From contig NZ_PCOQ01000002.1 in the NCBI RefSeq assembly GCF_002975275.1, positions 248,001 through 312,000 of the forward strand: 64,000 nt of DNA. Direction: 5' to 3'. The stretch comes from Achromobacter sp. MYb9. Lineage in GTDB: Bacteria > Pseudomonadota > Gammaproteobacteria > Burkholderiales > Burkholderiaceae_B. The notes beneath the pieces are model-generated. The model worked only from the letters and a program-made list of their open reading frames with translations, did no database searches and was not told where the DNA came from. This document shows, piece by piece, positions 26,755-36,485 of this stretch. A program made the position numbers and the translations under genes. Each line of letters opens with the position of its first letter. Position 1 is the first letter of the stretch.

Positions 26755-27555
26755 TTATAGCCAGTAAGCAATGCGACGGCGATAGCGCCCGAAGAGCATG
26801 AGGGTAACTATCCAGCCAACAACGGCGATGGCAATCGACACTAACCAATTGGTGAGGGAGGGCTCCTTGCCCAACAGGGGAGCACGTACGATCTCAATGA
26901 AATGGTAGAAGGGGTTCAAATCCAACATGTATGCGCCCGCGCGGGACGGCAGCAAGCTCGGCAACCACATGATCGGGGTGAGATAGAACACCACCTGAAG
27001 AAAACTGGAAATAATCTGGGGAATATCGCGGTAACGGGTGCAGATAACGCCTAGGAAGATGGCGATCCAGCTCAGGTTCATCATTAGCAGGAACAATCCC
27101 GGTATCGCTACCACCGCATCCCAAGTTGGCGCTTTTTGCACAGCAATGAGCACCAGCGGAAAGATGACAACATTGTGCGCGAGAATGATGAGATTCCGCC
27201 AGATAACGCGGAATATGTGCACGCTCAGGGGGATGGGCAACTGTTTGATCACGGCTTCGCCCGCGATGAAGCCACTGCATCCCTCCGTGATGACCGTAGA
27301 GATAAAGCCCCATAGAATCAAGCCGATCGATAGGAACGGGAGGAATTCGTCCATGGGCGATTTGAAGATCTGCCCGAACACGATACCAATCGTGGCTATC
27401 ATGACGCCCATGCTGATGGTGAGCCAGAAGGCACCGATCGAGGAGCGGCGATAGCGCTGGCGCACATCCTGCCAGCCTAGGGTACCGATCAGGGAAAAAC
27501 GTTTTAGCGCTGACGTGATGTCTTGCACGGCGCCCGCGGCGGATTGGTTCGACAT
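26755..27555 (-). CDS. wzm: polysaccharide ABC exporter permease
   Basis: A 266-residue ABC-2-type membrane protein, about six helices. Seen are WQDVRQRYRRSSIGAFWLTI near the N-terminus (the amphipathic interface helix of Wzm), FLPFLSIGLILWGFISTVIT and PIMWLPSLLPSRAG. It carries the lipid-linked polysaccharide across the inner membrane with Wzt. In the operon it follows rgpF. Confidence 0.92.
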   Translation of the reverse strand: MSNQSAAGAVQDITSALKRFSLIGTLGWQDVRQRYRRSSIGAFWLTISMGVMIATIGIVFGQIFKSPMDEFLPFLSIGLILWGFISTVITEGCSGFIAGEAVIKQLPIPLSVHIFRVIWRNLIILAHNVVIFPLVLIAVQKAPTWDAVVAIPGLFLLMMNLSWIAIFLGVICTRYRDIPQIISSFLQVVFYLTPIMWLPSLLPSRAGAYMLDLNPFYHFIEIVRAPLLGKEPSLTNWLVSIAIAVVGWIVTLMLFGRYRRRIAYWL

Positions 27556-27640
27556 AAACAGAAGGGTCTATCTATAAGTAGTCAATCGATGAGATGCTGG
27601 CGCTGCGAATCGCAGGGGTTCGGAAGGGCCGGCATCGGAG

Positions 27641-29371
27641 CTAATTAGCCTGATGGACCAGTTCTGAAGGTTTCTTCAGTACTGGAACGGTATGGTCATG
27701 GGTCGCTATTTCATTGAGGTCCCGTCCTGCCAGAGTCAGGCTGGTGACGTTATATCCGCTAAGTTGCGGCAATATTCCAAAGAGGCGTTCCAATGCGTGA
27801 GCCAAGGTGCCGTCCTGCTTCCCGTTCTCGGGTTCAAAGTTCAATAGGTTTTCTGGTATATCGTGCAGGGCGGCGAGGGCTTTCGGGGCAAACCAGAACA
27901 TTGTGCCGGCGAAGAAACGGAGAGGTACGTCTTCTTCCTGCACGGGCGTTTCGATCAAGCTTTGGAGCAACTTGTGCACCGTGGGCCTATTTGCACCCCA
28001 GTAATGAGGATGCGTCAGATAGTAGTCATGGGGTCCGACCATGCCCGTCTTACCGTCTCGCAACAGTGCGACGCTGCGCCGGACGGTCTGAGAGTTGCCA
28101 CAAAGCTGGCGGAAGAGGCTTTGCTGCCATTGCTGCCCGCTATCGCTATAGGTGCTCTTCTTGGAATGCAGCTTGAGCACGGCATCATACCGCTCCAGCA
28201 TCCCGCTGCGGTGAACGGCCAGGAACGGACCGACATCCCGGCCGCGGTTCTCCGACAGGGCGACCGCTACGCTGCTTGCCAGAGGAGCGAAGATGTCAAT
28301 CAGCTCGGAAACTGCACCTTCGTGTGGCGTGGTAATGATCAGGTCGAAAGGTTCAACGATGTTCTTGATGAAACTGTAAATCTCGTCGGCCAGCTCTGGG
28401 TAAAAGATATGTACAACCACCGCCACTCGGACGCCGGGTCTACCGAGCGGCGAGGAATGGATGATGCGTTGCCATGGCAATGGGCTGGCCACGGTCGCCA
28501 GGGCTGTCAAAGAACCGGGTTTGGATTGGTAATGCGCCTGCGAGCGCGCGATAAAACGATTGATGGCCTCATATTCGGCGGCAGGGCACAGTTTCTGTAG
28601 CCATCCCAAGCTCAGATTGTGAGGATTGTTCCGGACGAGTTCCGTCTTGACGAGCCCCGTTTCCCTTGCAAGGGCATGCGCTTGAAAATGTGTGGGGTTG
28701 AACTGCTTTAGCGAGCGCCAGAATATGGGGCGGAGTAAATTGGGTAAGTTCTTGATCGTAAGGCTTTTGTATCCCCACACCGCCATGGCGCGCCATCTGT
28801 CCCAGCTGCTGGGCTGATAGATCACATCGACGGTCGCATCGTTGGCGACGATGGCTGTCGATAGTCCGAGTTCGCCGGAAAGGATGGTTTCTATCTTGGT
28901 ATTGCGGGGGGAGATGGTCGAGAGCCATGACTGGAACCAGTCGCTCGCCACGGTCTCGCCACGCAGCGCGATCAAATAGGATTGCAAATGCCACTGCCAT
29001 TGGAGTGACTGCGTGACGCCTACGATTGCGACTTCGTCCAGGCGTTCCAGCATAGTCGCCATCGTGGTGAGATAACGGCGATTGTTCGTCACCAAGTAGC
29101 TCGAATTGAGCAGCAGCATGCGATCGCAGCCGCCCTGTGCCTGCATGGCGGCAATGCCTACGCGGTAGCTATAGAAATCGTAGCCTATGTTGGGTCGGCA
29201 AATCGTCTGGATCTTCTTGCTGGTGGGCGCGTGGATCGGGGCGAGTTGACTGGTGGTGACCAAAATGACGGCATCGCACAGCGTTTCCAGGTCTTCAAGA
29301 ATGGCGTGAAACGTCGAGTCCAGTACATTATCTGGATCAAAATGGGCGACAACGGCAACTGTCTTTGGCAT
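27641..29371 (-). CDS. RgpF-type rhamnan synthesis protein with two RgpF-like halves
   Basis: A 576-residue cytoplasmic protein of the rhamnan synthesis F family (rhamnosyltransferases for rhamnose-glucose polysaccharide). The N-terminal half has VAVVAHFDPDNVLDSTFHAI and RPNIGYDFYSYRVG; the C-terminal half VAVVVHIFYPELADEIYSFI, ENRGRDVGPFLAVH and VLKLHSKKS. The two halves align in outline (AHFDP / VHIFYP and GYDFYSYRVG / GRDVGPFLAVH), so it looks like an internal duplication with the second half better conserved. It is one base from the WbsX gene. Confidence 0.8.
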   Translation of the reverse strand: MPKTVAVVAHFDPDNVLDSTFHAILEDLETLCDAVILVTTSQLAPIHAPTSKKIQTICRPNIGYDFYSYRVGIAAMQAQGGCDRMLLLNSSYLVTNNRRYLTTMATMLERLDEVAIVGVTQSLQWQWHLQSYLIALRGETVASDWFQSWLSTISPRNTKIETILSGELGLSTAIVANDATVDVIYQPSSWDRWRAMAVWGYKSLTIKNLPNLLRPIFWRSLKQFNPTHFQAHALARETGLVKTELVRNNPHNLSLGWLQKLCPAAEYEAINRFIARSQAHYQSKPGSLTALATVASPLPWQRIIHSSPLGRPGVRVAVVVHIFYPELADEIYSFIKNIVEPFDLIITTPHEGAVSELIDIFAPLASSVAVALSENRGRDVGPFLAVHRSGMLERYDAVLKLHSKKSTYSDSGQQWQQSLFRQLCGNSQTVRRSVALLRDGKTGMVGPHDYYLTHPHYWGANRPTVHKLLQSLIETPVQEEDVPLRFFAGTMFWFAPKALAALHDIPENLLNFEPENGKQDGTLAHALERLFGILPQLSGYNVTSLTLAGRDLNEIATHDHTVPVLKKPSELVHQAN

Positions 29372-29372
29372 A

Positions 29373-30749
29373 TCAATGCAAAAGTGCGTGGGCGGCGCGA
29401 TACAACTTACGTGTGATTTTGTGTATTAACGGATATTTTTGCAGTGCGTGGGCGAGTCGTTGAACGCGTGGCTGCATGGGCACGTGCTTGCTAAGATTCG
29501 CCTTGATCTGCACGCTGTCGCGCGAGGCAATTTGCTCGATTCGCCGGAACGCGGCGTCGCGGGCTTTTTCCACGGGAATCATATCTTCCGAAGAAATATA
29601 CGAAGTGCGGGCGACTTCGTCCAAATAGCCAAGACCCCATTGAACGTCTGGCTCCAGGTGGCAGCCTTCGCCCCACTCGTTCCAGGCATTCACGAAGATG
29701 AAAGGATCCGAGGCACCGGAGCGCGTTTCTCGGGTATAGGCCCGCAGGAATTTCAGCCACGAACCAAAAAATGCCGGCGTGGCATTAACGATGATCGTGC
29801 CAGTGTCCTGGCGCCGTGCCGTGTTGTCCCAACTGGGAATGATGCCTCGATAAAGCGTGAACGGTGGCTGCGGGCGCAGCATGCTTTGTGCAATGACGCG
29901 TGAATAGTCGATCAAGCCGCCACGAAAGTTCGGATTGGTCAGCTCTGGCAAAGGATCGGGGCAGTTCTGCGGGCCATTGAACTTATGGGGGGGAAACTCG
30001 ACCATAGCGTCGGCGCCAACTTCGCGCGGATCGCTGATGTCGTAGAAGTCGACCACGGAGATATGCAGGCCGGGTAGGCCAAGGCGTTCAGCTTCCTTGC
30101 GCCATTTTTGAATCGAACCAGCCGGGTCAGGCAGTTCCTTGATGCGGTAGACAACCAGCAGCGGCTTGTCATCCACGCGGATATAACGGGGGTCAGACAG
30201 GAAAGGATGAATATCCCGAATGAAGCGCTCTTCATCTCCCTCGGCGTACTTTTGTTCAAGCAGTACGCTTTTAGTGTCGCCATCCCAGGTCCTGGTCCAG
30301 TTCTCATTCGCCCAGCACAGGCAGAACGGCATATCGATGTCAGACGCCAGGAAGTTGTCTAGAGGACGTTCCAGGATGCGTCGACCGCTGAACCAGTAGT
30401 AGTAGAAGCAGAACGCGTACACACCATATTCACGGGCCAATGCGGCCTGCTCGCGCATGGTTTCTACGCGATCCAGGTCATAGAAGCCCAGCTCTCGCGG
30501 AATATGCGGTTGATGATGTCCGTCGAAATTCGGCCGTGCTCGGGCGACATTAGTCCACTCCGTGAAACCGGGCCCCCACCATTCCGAGTTCTCCGCCACG
30601 CGATGGTACTGGGGCAAGTAGAACGCGATGAGTTTCGAGGTGTCCCGCGTATAGCCGGCGTCATCGGCCGCCGCGTCACCACGGTGACCGGAAAGGGCCT
30701 TAAACGCGGGGGCATCGGTCATATCAGTAGTGTTTTTCATGTCAAACAT
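29373..30749 (-). CDS. WbsX-type glycosyltransferase / GH99-like domain protein
   Basis: About 458 residues with the WbsX (glycoside hydrolase 99-like) signature: LIAFYLPQYHRVAENSEWWG, FTEWTNVARARPNFDGHHQP, VYAFCFYYYWFSGRRILE and FCLCWANENWTRTWDGD, then a C-terminal FIFVNAWNEWGEGCHLEPD. Such proteins are common in O-antigen clusters beside RgpF; whether they transfer, trim or tailor the glycan is not established. Start uncertain: ATGs at 30749 and 30740 are both near family length and neither has a strong ribosome-binding site; an in-frame alternative at 30779 adds ten residues. Confidence 0.8.
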   Translation of the reverse strand: MFDMKNTTDMTDAPAFKALSGHRGDAAADDAGYTRDTSKLIAFYLPQYHRVAENSEWWGPGFTEWTNVARARPNFDGHHQPHIPRELGFYDLDRVETMREQAALAREYGVYAFCFYYYWFSGRRILERPLDNFLASDIDMPFCLCWANENWTRTWDGDTKSVLLEQKYAEGDEERFIRDIHPFLSDPRYIRVDDKPLLVVYRIKELPDPAGSIQKWRKEAERLGLPGLHISVVDFYDISDPREVGADAMVEFPPHKFNGPQNCPDPLPELTNPNFRGGLIDYSRVIAQSMLRPQPPFTLYRGIIPSWDNTARRQDTGTIIVNATPAFFGSWLKFLRAYTRETRSGASDPFIFVNAWNEWGEGCHLEPDVQWGLGYLDEVARTSYISSEDMIPVEKARDAAFRRIEQIASRDSVQIKANLSKHVPMQPRVQRLAHALQKYPLIHKITRKLYRAAHALLH

Positions 30750-30817
30750 TAGAAAACTGCATTGGCGCGGCAGGTGCACAACAGTGGTGCCTGCAAACTG
30801 CCAACTTCAGTCAGGCT

Positions 30818-31363
30818 TCACGCAAAGTAATCCGCCTGCAGGAACGGCTTGCCCGACGCATCCTTGGCAGAGACGACAGGTTCGACGCTCGTTCGCCAAT
30901 CGATGGCGAGTGTGGGATCGTTCCAGGCGATGCTGCGTTCGTGCGCCGGCGCGTAGTAGTCGGTTGTCTTGTACAGAAATTCCGCAGAGTCCGACAGGAC
31001 TACGAATCCGTGGCCGAAGCCTTCGGGCACCCACAGTTGGTGCTTGTTGTCTGCGCTGAGCACGGCGCCGACCCATTTGCCGAAAGTTGGCGAGGACTTG
31101 CGTAAGTCGACAGCGACGTCGAAAACTTCGCCTTGCACGACCCGTACAAGCTTGCCTTGCGGTTGCTGGATCTGATAGTGCAAGCCGCGCAGAACGCCTT
31201 TCGCCGAACGGGAATGGTTGTCCTGGACGAATTGCGCCTTGCGGCCGATCGCCTCTTCGAAAATGCGATGGTTGAAGCTCTCGAAGAAAAAGCCGCGGTC
31301 ATCGCCAAATACCTTGGGTTCAAACAGGATGACTTCCGGAATCGCGAGGGGAGTGGCTTTCAT
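30818..31363 (-). CDS. rmlC: dTDP-4-dehydrorhamnose 3,5-epimerase
   Basis: Third step of dTDP-L-rhamnose synthesis, a cytoplasmic cupin epimerase. In 181 residues: FGDDRGFFFESFN, DNHSRSAKGVLRGLHYQ with the catalytic His, PQGKLVRVVQGEVFDVAVDL and WVPEGFGHGFVVLSDSAEFL with a catalytic Tyr later in TTDYY. Its ATG overlaps the rmlA stop by one base (TGATG), so the two are coupled. Confidence 0.96.
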   Translation of the reverse strand: MKATPLAIPEVILFEPKVFGDDRGFFFESFNHRIFEEAIGRKAQFVQDNHSRSAKGVLRGLHYQIQQPQGKLVRVVQGEVFDVAVDLRKSSPTFGKWVGAVLSADNKHQLWVPEGFGHGFVVLSDSAEFLYKTTDYYAPAHERSIAWNDPTLAIDWRTSVEPVVSAKDASGKPFLQADYFA

Positions 31364-32244
31364 CAATACACCTTTTCGACGAGCAGGCGTTGCAGATACT
31401 TGCCGTAGCCATTCTTGGAAAGAGGCACGGCCAGCTTTTCCAATTGCTCAGGGGTAATCCATTTATTGCGGAACGCTATTTCTTCAGGGCACGAAACCTT
31501 CAAGCCTTGGCGGTTTTCCAGGGTGGAAATGAACTGACTCGCCTCAAGCAGCGACTCATGTGTGCCGGTATCCAGCCAAGCATAGCCACGGCCCATGATC
31601 TCCACGTTCAGCTTGCTGCGCTCTAGATAGACACGATTCAGATCGGTAATCTCAAGCTCTCCGCGCGGCGACGGCTTGATCTGCTTGGCAATCTCGACCA
31701 CGTCTTTGTCGTAGAAGTACAAGCCCGTCACGGCATAATTGGACTTCGGCTTGGCGGGTTTTTCCTCCAGCGACAGAACCTTGCCCGCGTCGTCGAATTC
31801 CGCCACGCCATAGCGTTCGGGGTCATGCACGTGATAGGCAAACACGCTGGCACCTTCGGCGCGTGCATCGGCGTTGGCCAGAAGATGATGGAAGTCGTGG
31901 CCGTAGAAAATGTTATCGCCGAGCACGAGCGCCGACAGATCGTTGCCAAGAAAGGACTCACCGATCAGGAATGCCTGCGCCAGGCCGTCGGGCGAGGGCT
32001 GAATTGCATACTGGAGGTTCAGTCCCCACTGTGAGCCGTCGCCCAGCAATTGCTGGAACCGCGGCGTGTCCTGCGGAGTGGAGATGATCAGGATGTCCTG
32101 GATGCCGGAGAGCATCAGGGTGCTCAGCGGGTAGTAGATCATCGGTTTGTCGAAGACCGGCAGCAACTGCTTGCTGATCGCGAGCGTGGCGGGATGTAAT
32201 CGGGTGCCGGAGCCGCCGGCCAGAATAATGCCTTTGCGTTTCAT
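31363..32244 (-). CDS. rmlA: glucose-1-phosphate thymidylyltransferase
   Basis: First step of the pathway: glucose 1-phosphate plus dTTP gives dTDP-glucose. In 293 residues: [20 protein letters not shown] (nucleotide-binding loop), [33 protein letters not shown] and [20 protein letters not shown] are all family signatures. The ATG overlaps the end of rmlD by four bases. Order of the set is rmlB-GT2-rmlD-rmlA-rmlC. Confidence 0.97.
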   Translation of the reverse strand: MKRKGIILAGGSGTRLHPATLAISKQLLPVFDKPMIYYPLSTLMLSGIQDILIISTPQDTPRFQQLLGDGSQWGLNLQYAIQPSPDGLAQAFLIGESFLGNDLSALVLGDNIFYGHDFHHLLANADARAEGASVFAYHVHDPERYGVAEFDDAGKVLSLEEKPAKPKSNYAVTGLYFYDKDVVEIAKQIKPSPRGELEITDLNRVYLERSKLNVEIMGRGYAWLDTGTHESLLEASQFISTLENRQGLKVSCPEEIAFRNKWITPEQLEKLAVPLSKNGYGKYLQRLLVEKVY

Positions 32245-33137
32245 GCGGAAAATTCCAATGACGTAAGTTGATCTACCGTGCGGTCGACGTGGACTGTCCA
32301 GTCCGGCATCTGCAGTTTTAGCGGGGAAACCAGTGCGATAGTATTCAGCCGGGAATTCCTGGGCCTGGCTGCGGGTACCGGGTACTGCTCGGTCGTAATG
32401 GGTTTGATATTGGCCGTCTCGGCCTTCAAAATCACGCCGTTATTACGGGCCCGTTCGACGACATGCGTGGCCAGCCCATGCCAAGTCGTATGGCCTGATG
32501 CGGTCAGGTGATAGACGCCCGTGGCAAGTTTGCCTTGCTGATAGCCGGCAATGGCCAAGGCGGTGACGTCTGCAATCAGTTCGGCCGATGTCGGAGCGCC
32601 GTGCTGGTCAGCCACAATATTCAAAGCATCACGCTCTTTGGCCAAGCGCAGAATCGTCTTGATGAAATTGCCGCCGTGGGCCGAGAAAACCCAGCTCGTG
32701 CGCAGAACGAGGGCTTTGCAGCCGCTGTCGGCGATGGCGGTTTCGCCCGCCAGTTTGGTCGTGCCGTATACGCTCTGCGGATTGGTTTGGTCGTTGATGT
32801 CGTAGGGCGCATCCTTGCGGCCATCAAACACGTAGTCGGTGGAATAGTGCACCAACAGTGCGTTCTTTTCCTTCGCGTACCGGGCCAGCACGGCCACTGC
32901 ATCCGCATTTATGAGTTGGGCGGTGTCCTGATTGGTTTCTGCCTTATCCACCGCGGTGTAGGCAGCGGCATTAACGACGATGTCGGGCGCCTGATCATGC
33001 AGCAGTTGCTGCAACCCTTCCAGGTCTTCCAGGTTCGCTCCTTGGCGGCCGTATGCCTGCACGTCCCCCAACGGCAACAGGGTGCGTTGTAATTCGTGGC
33101 CGACTTGACCATCTTTGCCGAGCAGCAGGATTTTCAT
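32241..33137 (-). CDS. rmlD: dTDP-4-dehydrorhamnose reductase
   Basis: Last step: NADPH-dependent reduction to dTDP-L-rhamnose. The 298-residue SDR protein has [15 protein letters not shown] at the N-terminus, [29 protein letters not shown] and the YxxxK pair in [10 protein letters not shown]. It starts eight bases after the GT2 gene and overlaps rmlA. Confidence 0.96.
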   Translation of the reverse strand: MKILLLGKDGQVGHELQRTLLPLGDVQAYGRQGANLEDLEGLQQLLHDQAPDIVVNAAAYTAVDKAETNQDTAQLINADAVAVLARYAKEKNALLVHYSTDYVFDGRKDAPYDINDQTNPQSVYGTTKLAGETAIADSGCKALVLRTSWVFSAHGGNFIKTILRLAKERDALNIVADQHGAPTSAELIADVTALAIAGYQQGKLATGVYHLTASGHTTWHGLATHVVERARNNGVILKAETANIKPITTEQYPVPAARPRNSRLNTIALVSPLKLQMPDWTVHVDRTVDQLTSLEFSA

Positions 33138-33145
33138 ATCAGTGG

Positions 33146-34081
33146 TTATATTCGGTTAGATATTGCGGCGACTAATAATCCGAGGTTGCCCACGGTGGTC
33201 TGGCGGTAGACGCCGGACCGTTTAATACCGACGATTCGCGGGATCAAACTCCGTTGGCGTGCGGATACCAGGCAATCGAAAATACGGCGATTTGCGGGTG
33301 TCAGTTTTGGCAGCAATGGCGCAAGTGCTCGGATATGCTGGTTTGTCCATGCTTTGAGATGGCCTTGGAAGAGCATACGGATCCGAACCAATCTGGCACC
33401 GATCCCGGCATTTGCGCCGATGAGATTGCCGCCATGCTGGCGATATCTCAGGGACGGCCGGCTGTCATAGTGTACGCGGCCTCCACAGGCGGTGACCACG
33501 ATGTAGATCCACCAATCGTGGGCTACTACGTCGATGTCGCTGCCGGCCGCGATGAGCAGACGCCGGGCCGCATTGTTGAATACCATGGTGTTGCCGCCGG
33601 CCACGTTCTGCACCAGCGCATTGGCGAATGCGGGAGGGCGGCTAAAAAGCGGCGAACAGCCCAGCGTTGCCCCCTGTTCGTCGATCAATTCGGTGCGCGA
33701 ACAGTACAGGGCGGGGATCTCTTCGGGGACCGTCGCCAGCCACTCTACTGCGCGCTGCAGTTTTTCCGGATGCCAGATGTCGTCCTGGTCCGACATGGAG
33801 TAGTAGTCCGCCTGGACTTCGGGCCGGCAGATCAGGGACATGAAATTAGCAACGAAGCCCCTGCGAGGGCCGTCGCACACGGTCAACCGGCCTGGCGCCC
33901 AACGCGATTGATAGTCGGTAAGCGCCCGTCGGGTGGCGTCGTCGGGGCTGTCGTCCGACGCCCAGACCTTCCAATGCGGGTAGGTTTGAGCGTCAAACGA
34001 GTCCAACTGCTCCGGCACATACTTTTCACCTTGGTACGTGCAAAGAAGAATGGCGACTTGCTGGCTCAAGGGCCTACCCAT
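33146..34081 (-). CDS. GT2-family glycosyltransferase, likely rhamnosyltransferase
   Basis: A 311-residue cytoplasmic GT-A enzyme: QVAILLCTYQGEKYVPEQLD at the N-terminus, VWASDDSPDDATRRAL with the first acidic pair, and YYSMSDQDDIWHPEKLQRAV with the DxD-like metal site SDQDD. Position inside the rml set (between rmlB and rmlD) suggests rhamnose as donor. I start at the ATG at 34081; the frame is open further upstream to 34171 but that part shows no family match and would overlap rmlB. The region is GC-rich like the rml genes. Confidence 0.82.
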   Translation of the reverse strand: MGRPLSQQVAILLCTYQGEKYVPEQLDSFDAQTYPHWKVWASDDSPDDATRRALTDYQSRWAPGRLTVCDGPRRGFVANFMSLICRPEVQADYYSMSDQDDIWHPEKLQRAVEWLATVPEEIPALYCSRTELIDEQGATLGCSPLFSRPPAFANALVQNVAGGNTMVFNNAARRLLIAAGSDIDVVAHDWWIYIVVTACGGRVHYDSRPSLRYRQHGGNLIGANAGIGARLVRIRMLFQGHLKAWTNQHIRALAPLLPKLTPANRRIFDCLVSARQRSLIPRIVGIKRSGVYRQTTVGNLGLLVAAISNRI

Positions 34082-34148
34082 ATAAAGGGATGACTGTATG
34101 GCAAAGCGGGAAAAAGGCGCGTATGCGCCTTTAACGCTGCCCGAATAA

Positions 34149-35210
34149 TCAAGCGGAGTATTGGGTATCAACCCAGTCGCGATACGCGCCGCTGGTGATA
34201 TTGGCGACCCAGTCCTGGTTGGCCAGATACCACTGCACCGTCTTGCGGATACCGGATTCGAAGGTCTCGGCAGGCTTCCACCCCAGCTCGCGCTCCAGGC
34301 GCGAGGCGTCGATGGCGTAGCGCTGGTCGTGGCCGGGCCGGTCCTTGACGAAGACTATCTGGCTTTTATAGGGCTGACCATCGGCCCGAGGGCTGAGTTC
34401 GTCCAGCAGGGCGCAAAGCGTGTGGACGACGTCGAGGTTGGCTTTTTCGTTCCAGCCTCCCACGTTGTAGGTCTCACCCAATTGGCCGTCGGCCAGCACG
34501 CGGCGGATCGCCGTACAGTGATCCTTCACGTACAGCCAGTCGCGGATCTGCTGGCCGTTGCCGTAGATCGGCAGCGGTTTGCCGGCCAGCGCGTTGTGGA
34601 TTACCAGCGGGATCAGCTTTTCCGGGAAGTGATAGGGACCGTAATTGTTCGAGCAATTGGTCGTAAGTACCGGCAGGCCATAGGTATGGTGATATGCGCG
34701 GACCAGATGGTCGCTGGCGGCCTTGCTGGCCGAATACGGGCTGTTGGGCTCGTAGCGGTTGTTCTCGCTGAAAGCGGGATCATCCTTTTCCAGTGAGCCG
34801 TAGACTTCGTCGGTCGAGACGTGCAGGAAACGGAATGTGGTGCGTTCCTGTTCGGGCAGCGCGCTCCAATACGCCCGCACGGCTTCCAGTAGGTGGAAGG
34901 TGCCGACGATATTGGTCTGGATAAACTCGCCTGGCCCGTGGATCGAGCGATCCACATGCGATTCAGCGGCGAAATTCAGGACCGCGCGGGGCTTATGCTC
35001 AGCCAGCAGGCGGCTGACGAGCTCGAAGTCTCCGATATCGCCCTGCACCAGCTTGTGTGCGGGATTGTCTTTCAGAGAGGCGAGGTTGTCCGGGTTGCCC
35101 GCGTAGGTGAGCTTGTCCAAGGTCACCACGGGCTCATTGGATTCCAGGAACCAGTCGAGTACGAAGTTAGAGCCTATAAAACCTGCTCCGCCGGTAACAA
35201 TAATACTCAT
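34149..35210 (-). CDS. rmlB: dTDP-glucose 4,6-dehydratase
   Basis: Second step of dTDP-L-rhamnose synthesis. The 353-residue NAD-dependent SDR protein shows [46 protein letters not shown] with the catalytic residues, and [18 protein letters not shown] with YxxxK. It is the first gene of the operon; the ATG at 35210 matches the family start, while the upstream frame to 35264 does not. Confidence 0.97.
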   Translation of the reverse strand: MSIIVTGGAGFIGSNFVLDWFLESNEPVVTLDKLTYAGNPDNLASLKDNPAHKLVQGDIGDFELVSRLLAEHKPRAVLNFAAESHVDRSIHGPGEFIQTNIVGTFHLLEAVRAYWSALPEQERTTFRFLHVSTDEVYGSLEKDDPAFSENNRYEPNSPYSASKAASDHLVRAYHHTYGLPVLTTNCSNNYGPYHFPEKLIPLVIHNALAGKPLPIYGNGQQIRDWLYVKDHCTAIRRVLADGQLGETYNVGGWNEKANLDVVHTLCALLDELSPRADGQPYKSQIVFVKDRPGHDQRYAIDASRLERELGWKPAETFESGIRKTVQWYLANQDWVANITSGAYRDWVDTQYSA

Positions 35211-35265
35211 TCTTATTAGTCCTTGAGCGATGAGCGCGGCGCGCAAACCCGCTCGTGAGCCCATA

Positions 35266-35295
35266 ATTATGCCGTAACTGTCCAGCGGCCTACAA
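35266..35295 (-). promoter_or_regulatory. candidate promoter of the polysaccharide operon
   Basis: On the minus strand a TTGTAG hexamer (35290-35295) is followed after 18 bases by CATAAT (35266-35271), a plausible sigma-70 -35/-10 pair about 55 bases before the rmlB ATG. Found by eye in a 176-base gap, AT-richer than its flanks. No ops/JUMPstart element or obvious repressor site nearby. Confidence 0.4.
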
Positions 35296-35386
35296 ATAAA
35301 TGAAACGAACGGTTGCCTGAAATATCGGTGTTACAAGGAATCGTTCCACGGCTCGGGATTTTCGACCTTGCAATTCTTCGCATGAG

Positions 35387-35947
35387 TTACGTGGCCTTAC
35401 GCGCATTTGGACTGGCCCAAAAGCTATCCGTGTTGCCCAGTGATTTATTGATGTACCGTGCCAGCACAAACATCAGGTCAGACAGCCGGTTCAGGTACTG
35501 CCTGACCGGCGCATTAACGTTGTCCACCCGCGCCAGCGCCACCACCGTCCGCTCCGCGCGCCGGCACACCGTGCGCGCCACATGCGCCTGCGAGGCAGCC
35601 CGTGAGCCCCCGGGCAGAATGAATTCCCGCAATGGCGGCAGCGAGTTGTTGTAATGCGCCAACCGGGCATCCAGGTGGGCGATTTGCTCATCTTTCAGGG
35701 CGACGTGGCCCGGGATGCAGAGTTCCGCGCCCATGTCGAACAGGTCATGCTGGATGGTCTGCAGGTCGGCCGATACGTCGGCTGGCAGGGATTCGGTCAG
35801 TAGGAGGCCGATGACGCTGTTCAACTCGTCGACGTCGCCCAGGGCAGCGATGCGAGGTGCGTCCTTGGGCGAACGGGATCCATCTCCAAGGCCGGTGGTG
35901 CCGTCGTCCCCGGTGCGGGTGGCAATGACGGATAAACGGTTGGCCAT
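35387..35947 (-). CDS. PduO-type ATP:cob(I)alamin adenosyltransferase
   Basis: A 186-residue cytoplasmic enzyme that adds the adenosyl group to cobalamin. The PduO family start is clear: ATRTGDDGTTGLGDGSR with the ATP-binding segment, then RIAALGDVDELNSVIGLLL. Further on, ARTVCRRAERTVVALA and YLNRLSDLMFVLARYINKSL match. It stands alone between the polysaccharide operon and the CusF-like gene; no cobalamin biosynthesis genes are nearby, suggesting salvage or maintenance. Confidence 0.93.
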   Translation of the reverse strand: MANRLSVIATRTGDDGTTGLGDGSRSPKDAPRIAALGDVDELNSVIGLLLTESLPADVSADLQTIQHDLFDMGAELCIPGHVALKDEQIAHLDARLAHYNNSLPPLREFILPGGSRAASQAHVARTVCRRAERTVVALARVDNVNAPVRQYLNRLSDLMFVLARYINKSLGNTDSFWASPNARKAT

Positions 35948-36151
35948 GGGAGATCCTGATCAGTGAGTAGACGTTGGGGGTTTGCTTCCGGCGGTAAGCG
36001 CTCCTGCGGGGAGGGCGGGTCGACTGCAATCAACCGTCAGGATTGTTGCGTGCTCGCAGGGGAACTGTTGCATTCGCGCAGTATCCTAGCATTGTAGGAA
36101 GCGGGGCCAGAAGTCCGGGCCCGGCTTCCGCCGCAAATGGAGGTTACCCGC

Positions 36152-36460
36152 ATGGCTTTTGACCGCAAATACGCAATGCCCATGGCCATCGCCACCGCGA
36201 TGGCAGTCGTTACCCTGGCTACGCCGTTGGCGTTCGCGCAAACGGCCGATGCCAGCGGTGAAGTTCGCCGGGTGGACCCGGCCGCGGGCAAAGTCACGAT
36301 CAAGCACGACGAGATCAAGGCCCTGGACCTGCCGGCCATGACGCTAGTCTACGAGGCGGACCCGCCGACCCTGCTGGCCAAGATCAAGGCGGGCGACAAA
36401 GTCCGCTTCACGGCCACCCGCAAGGATGGCAAGTATGTCGTGACGGCGATCGCGAACTAA
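36152..36460 (+). CDS. CusF-like periplasmic copper-binding protein
   Basis: A 102-residue protein with a signal peptide ending near LAFAQT, then a single small beta-barrel domain: SGEVRRVDPAAGKVTIKHDE, the LDLPAMTLVYEADPPTLLA segment and a GDKVRFTATRKDGKYVV end. CusF proteins bind Cu(I)/Ag(I) and hand it to efflux pumps. In this copy Met stands in PAMTLVY and His in IKHDE, as in the family. GGAGG lies at 36139-36143, so the ATG at 36152 is right, rather than the one at 36137. No cus pump gene lies nearby. Confidence 0.85.
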   Translation: MAFDRKYAMPMAIATAMAVVTLATPLAFAQTADASGEVRRVDPAAGKVTIKHDEIKALDLPAMTLVYEADPPTLLAKIKAGDKVRFTATRKDGKYVVTAIAN

Positions 36461-36485
36461 CTCCCTTCATTTTCTTTTATCCTGC

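Larger units (their letters stand above)
21752..35210 (-). other. rhamnose-containing surface polysaccharide operon (ABC-exported O-antigen type)
   Basis: Twelve genes on one strand, most within a few tens of bases of each other, from rmlB at the right to a GT4 glycosyltransferase at the left. They supply dTDP-L-rhamnose (rmlB, D, A, C), add sugars (GT2, RgpF, WsaF, GT4 and a WbsX protein), export (Wzm, Wzt) and methylate. There is no Wzx flippase or Wzy polymerase, so assembly should follow the ABC-transporter route. The left half is AT-richer than the rml end and the chromosome, a sign of acquisition. No RfaH ops/JUMPstart element was seen upstream. Confidence 0.8.

Noticed and set aside
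35211..35386. A JUMPstart/ops (RfaH) element upstream of the polysaccharide operon
   Set aside because: The ops core GGCGGTAGCGTG was not seen on the coding strand of this gap.
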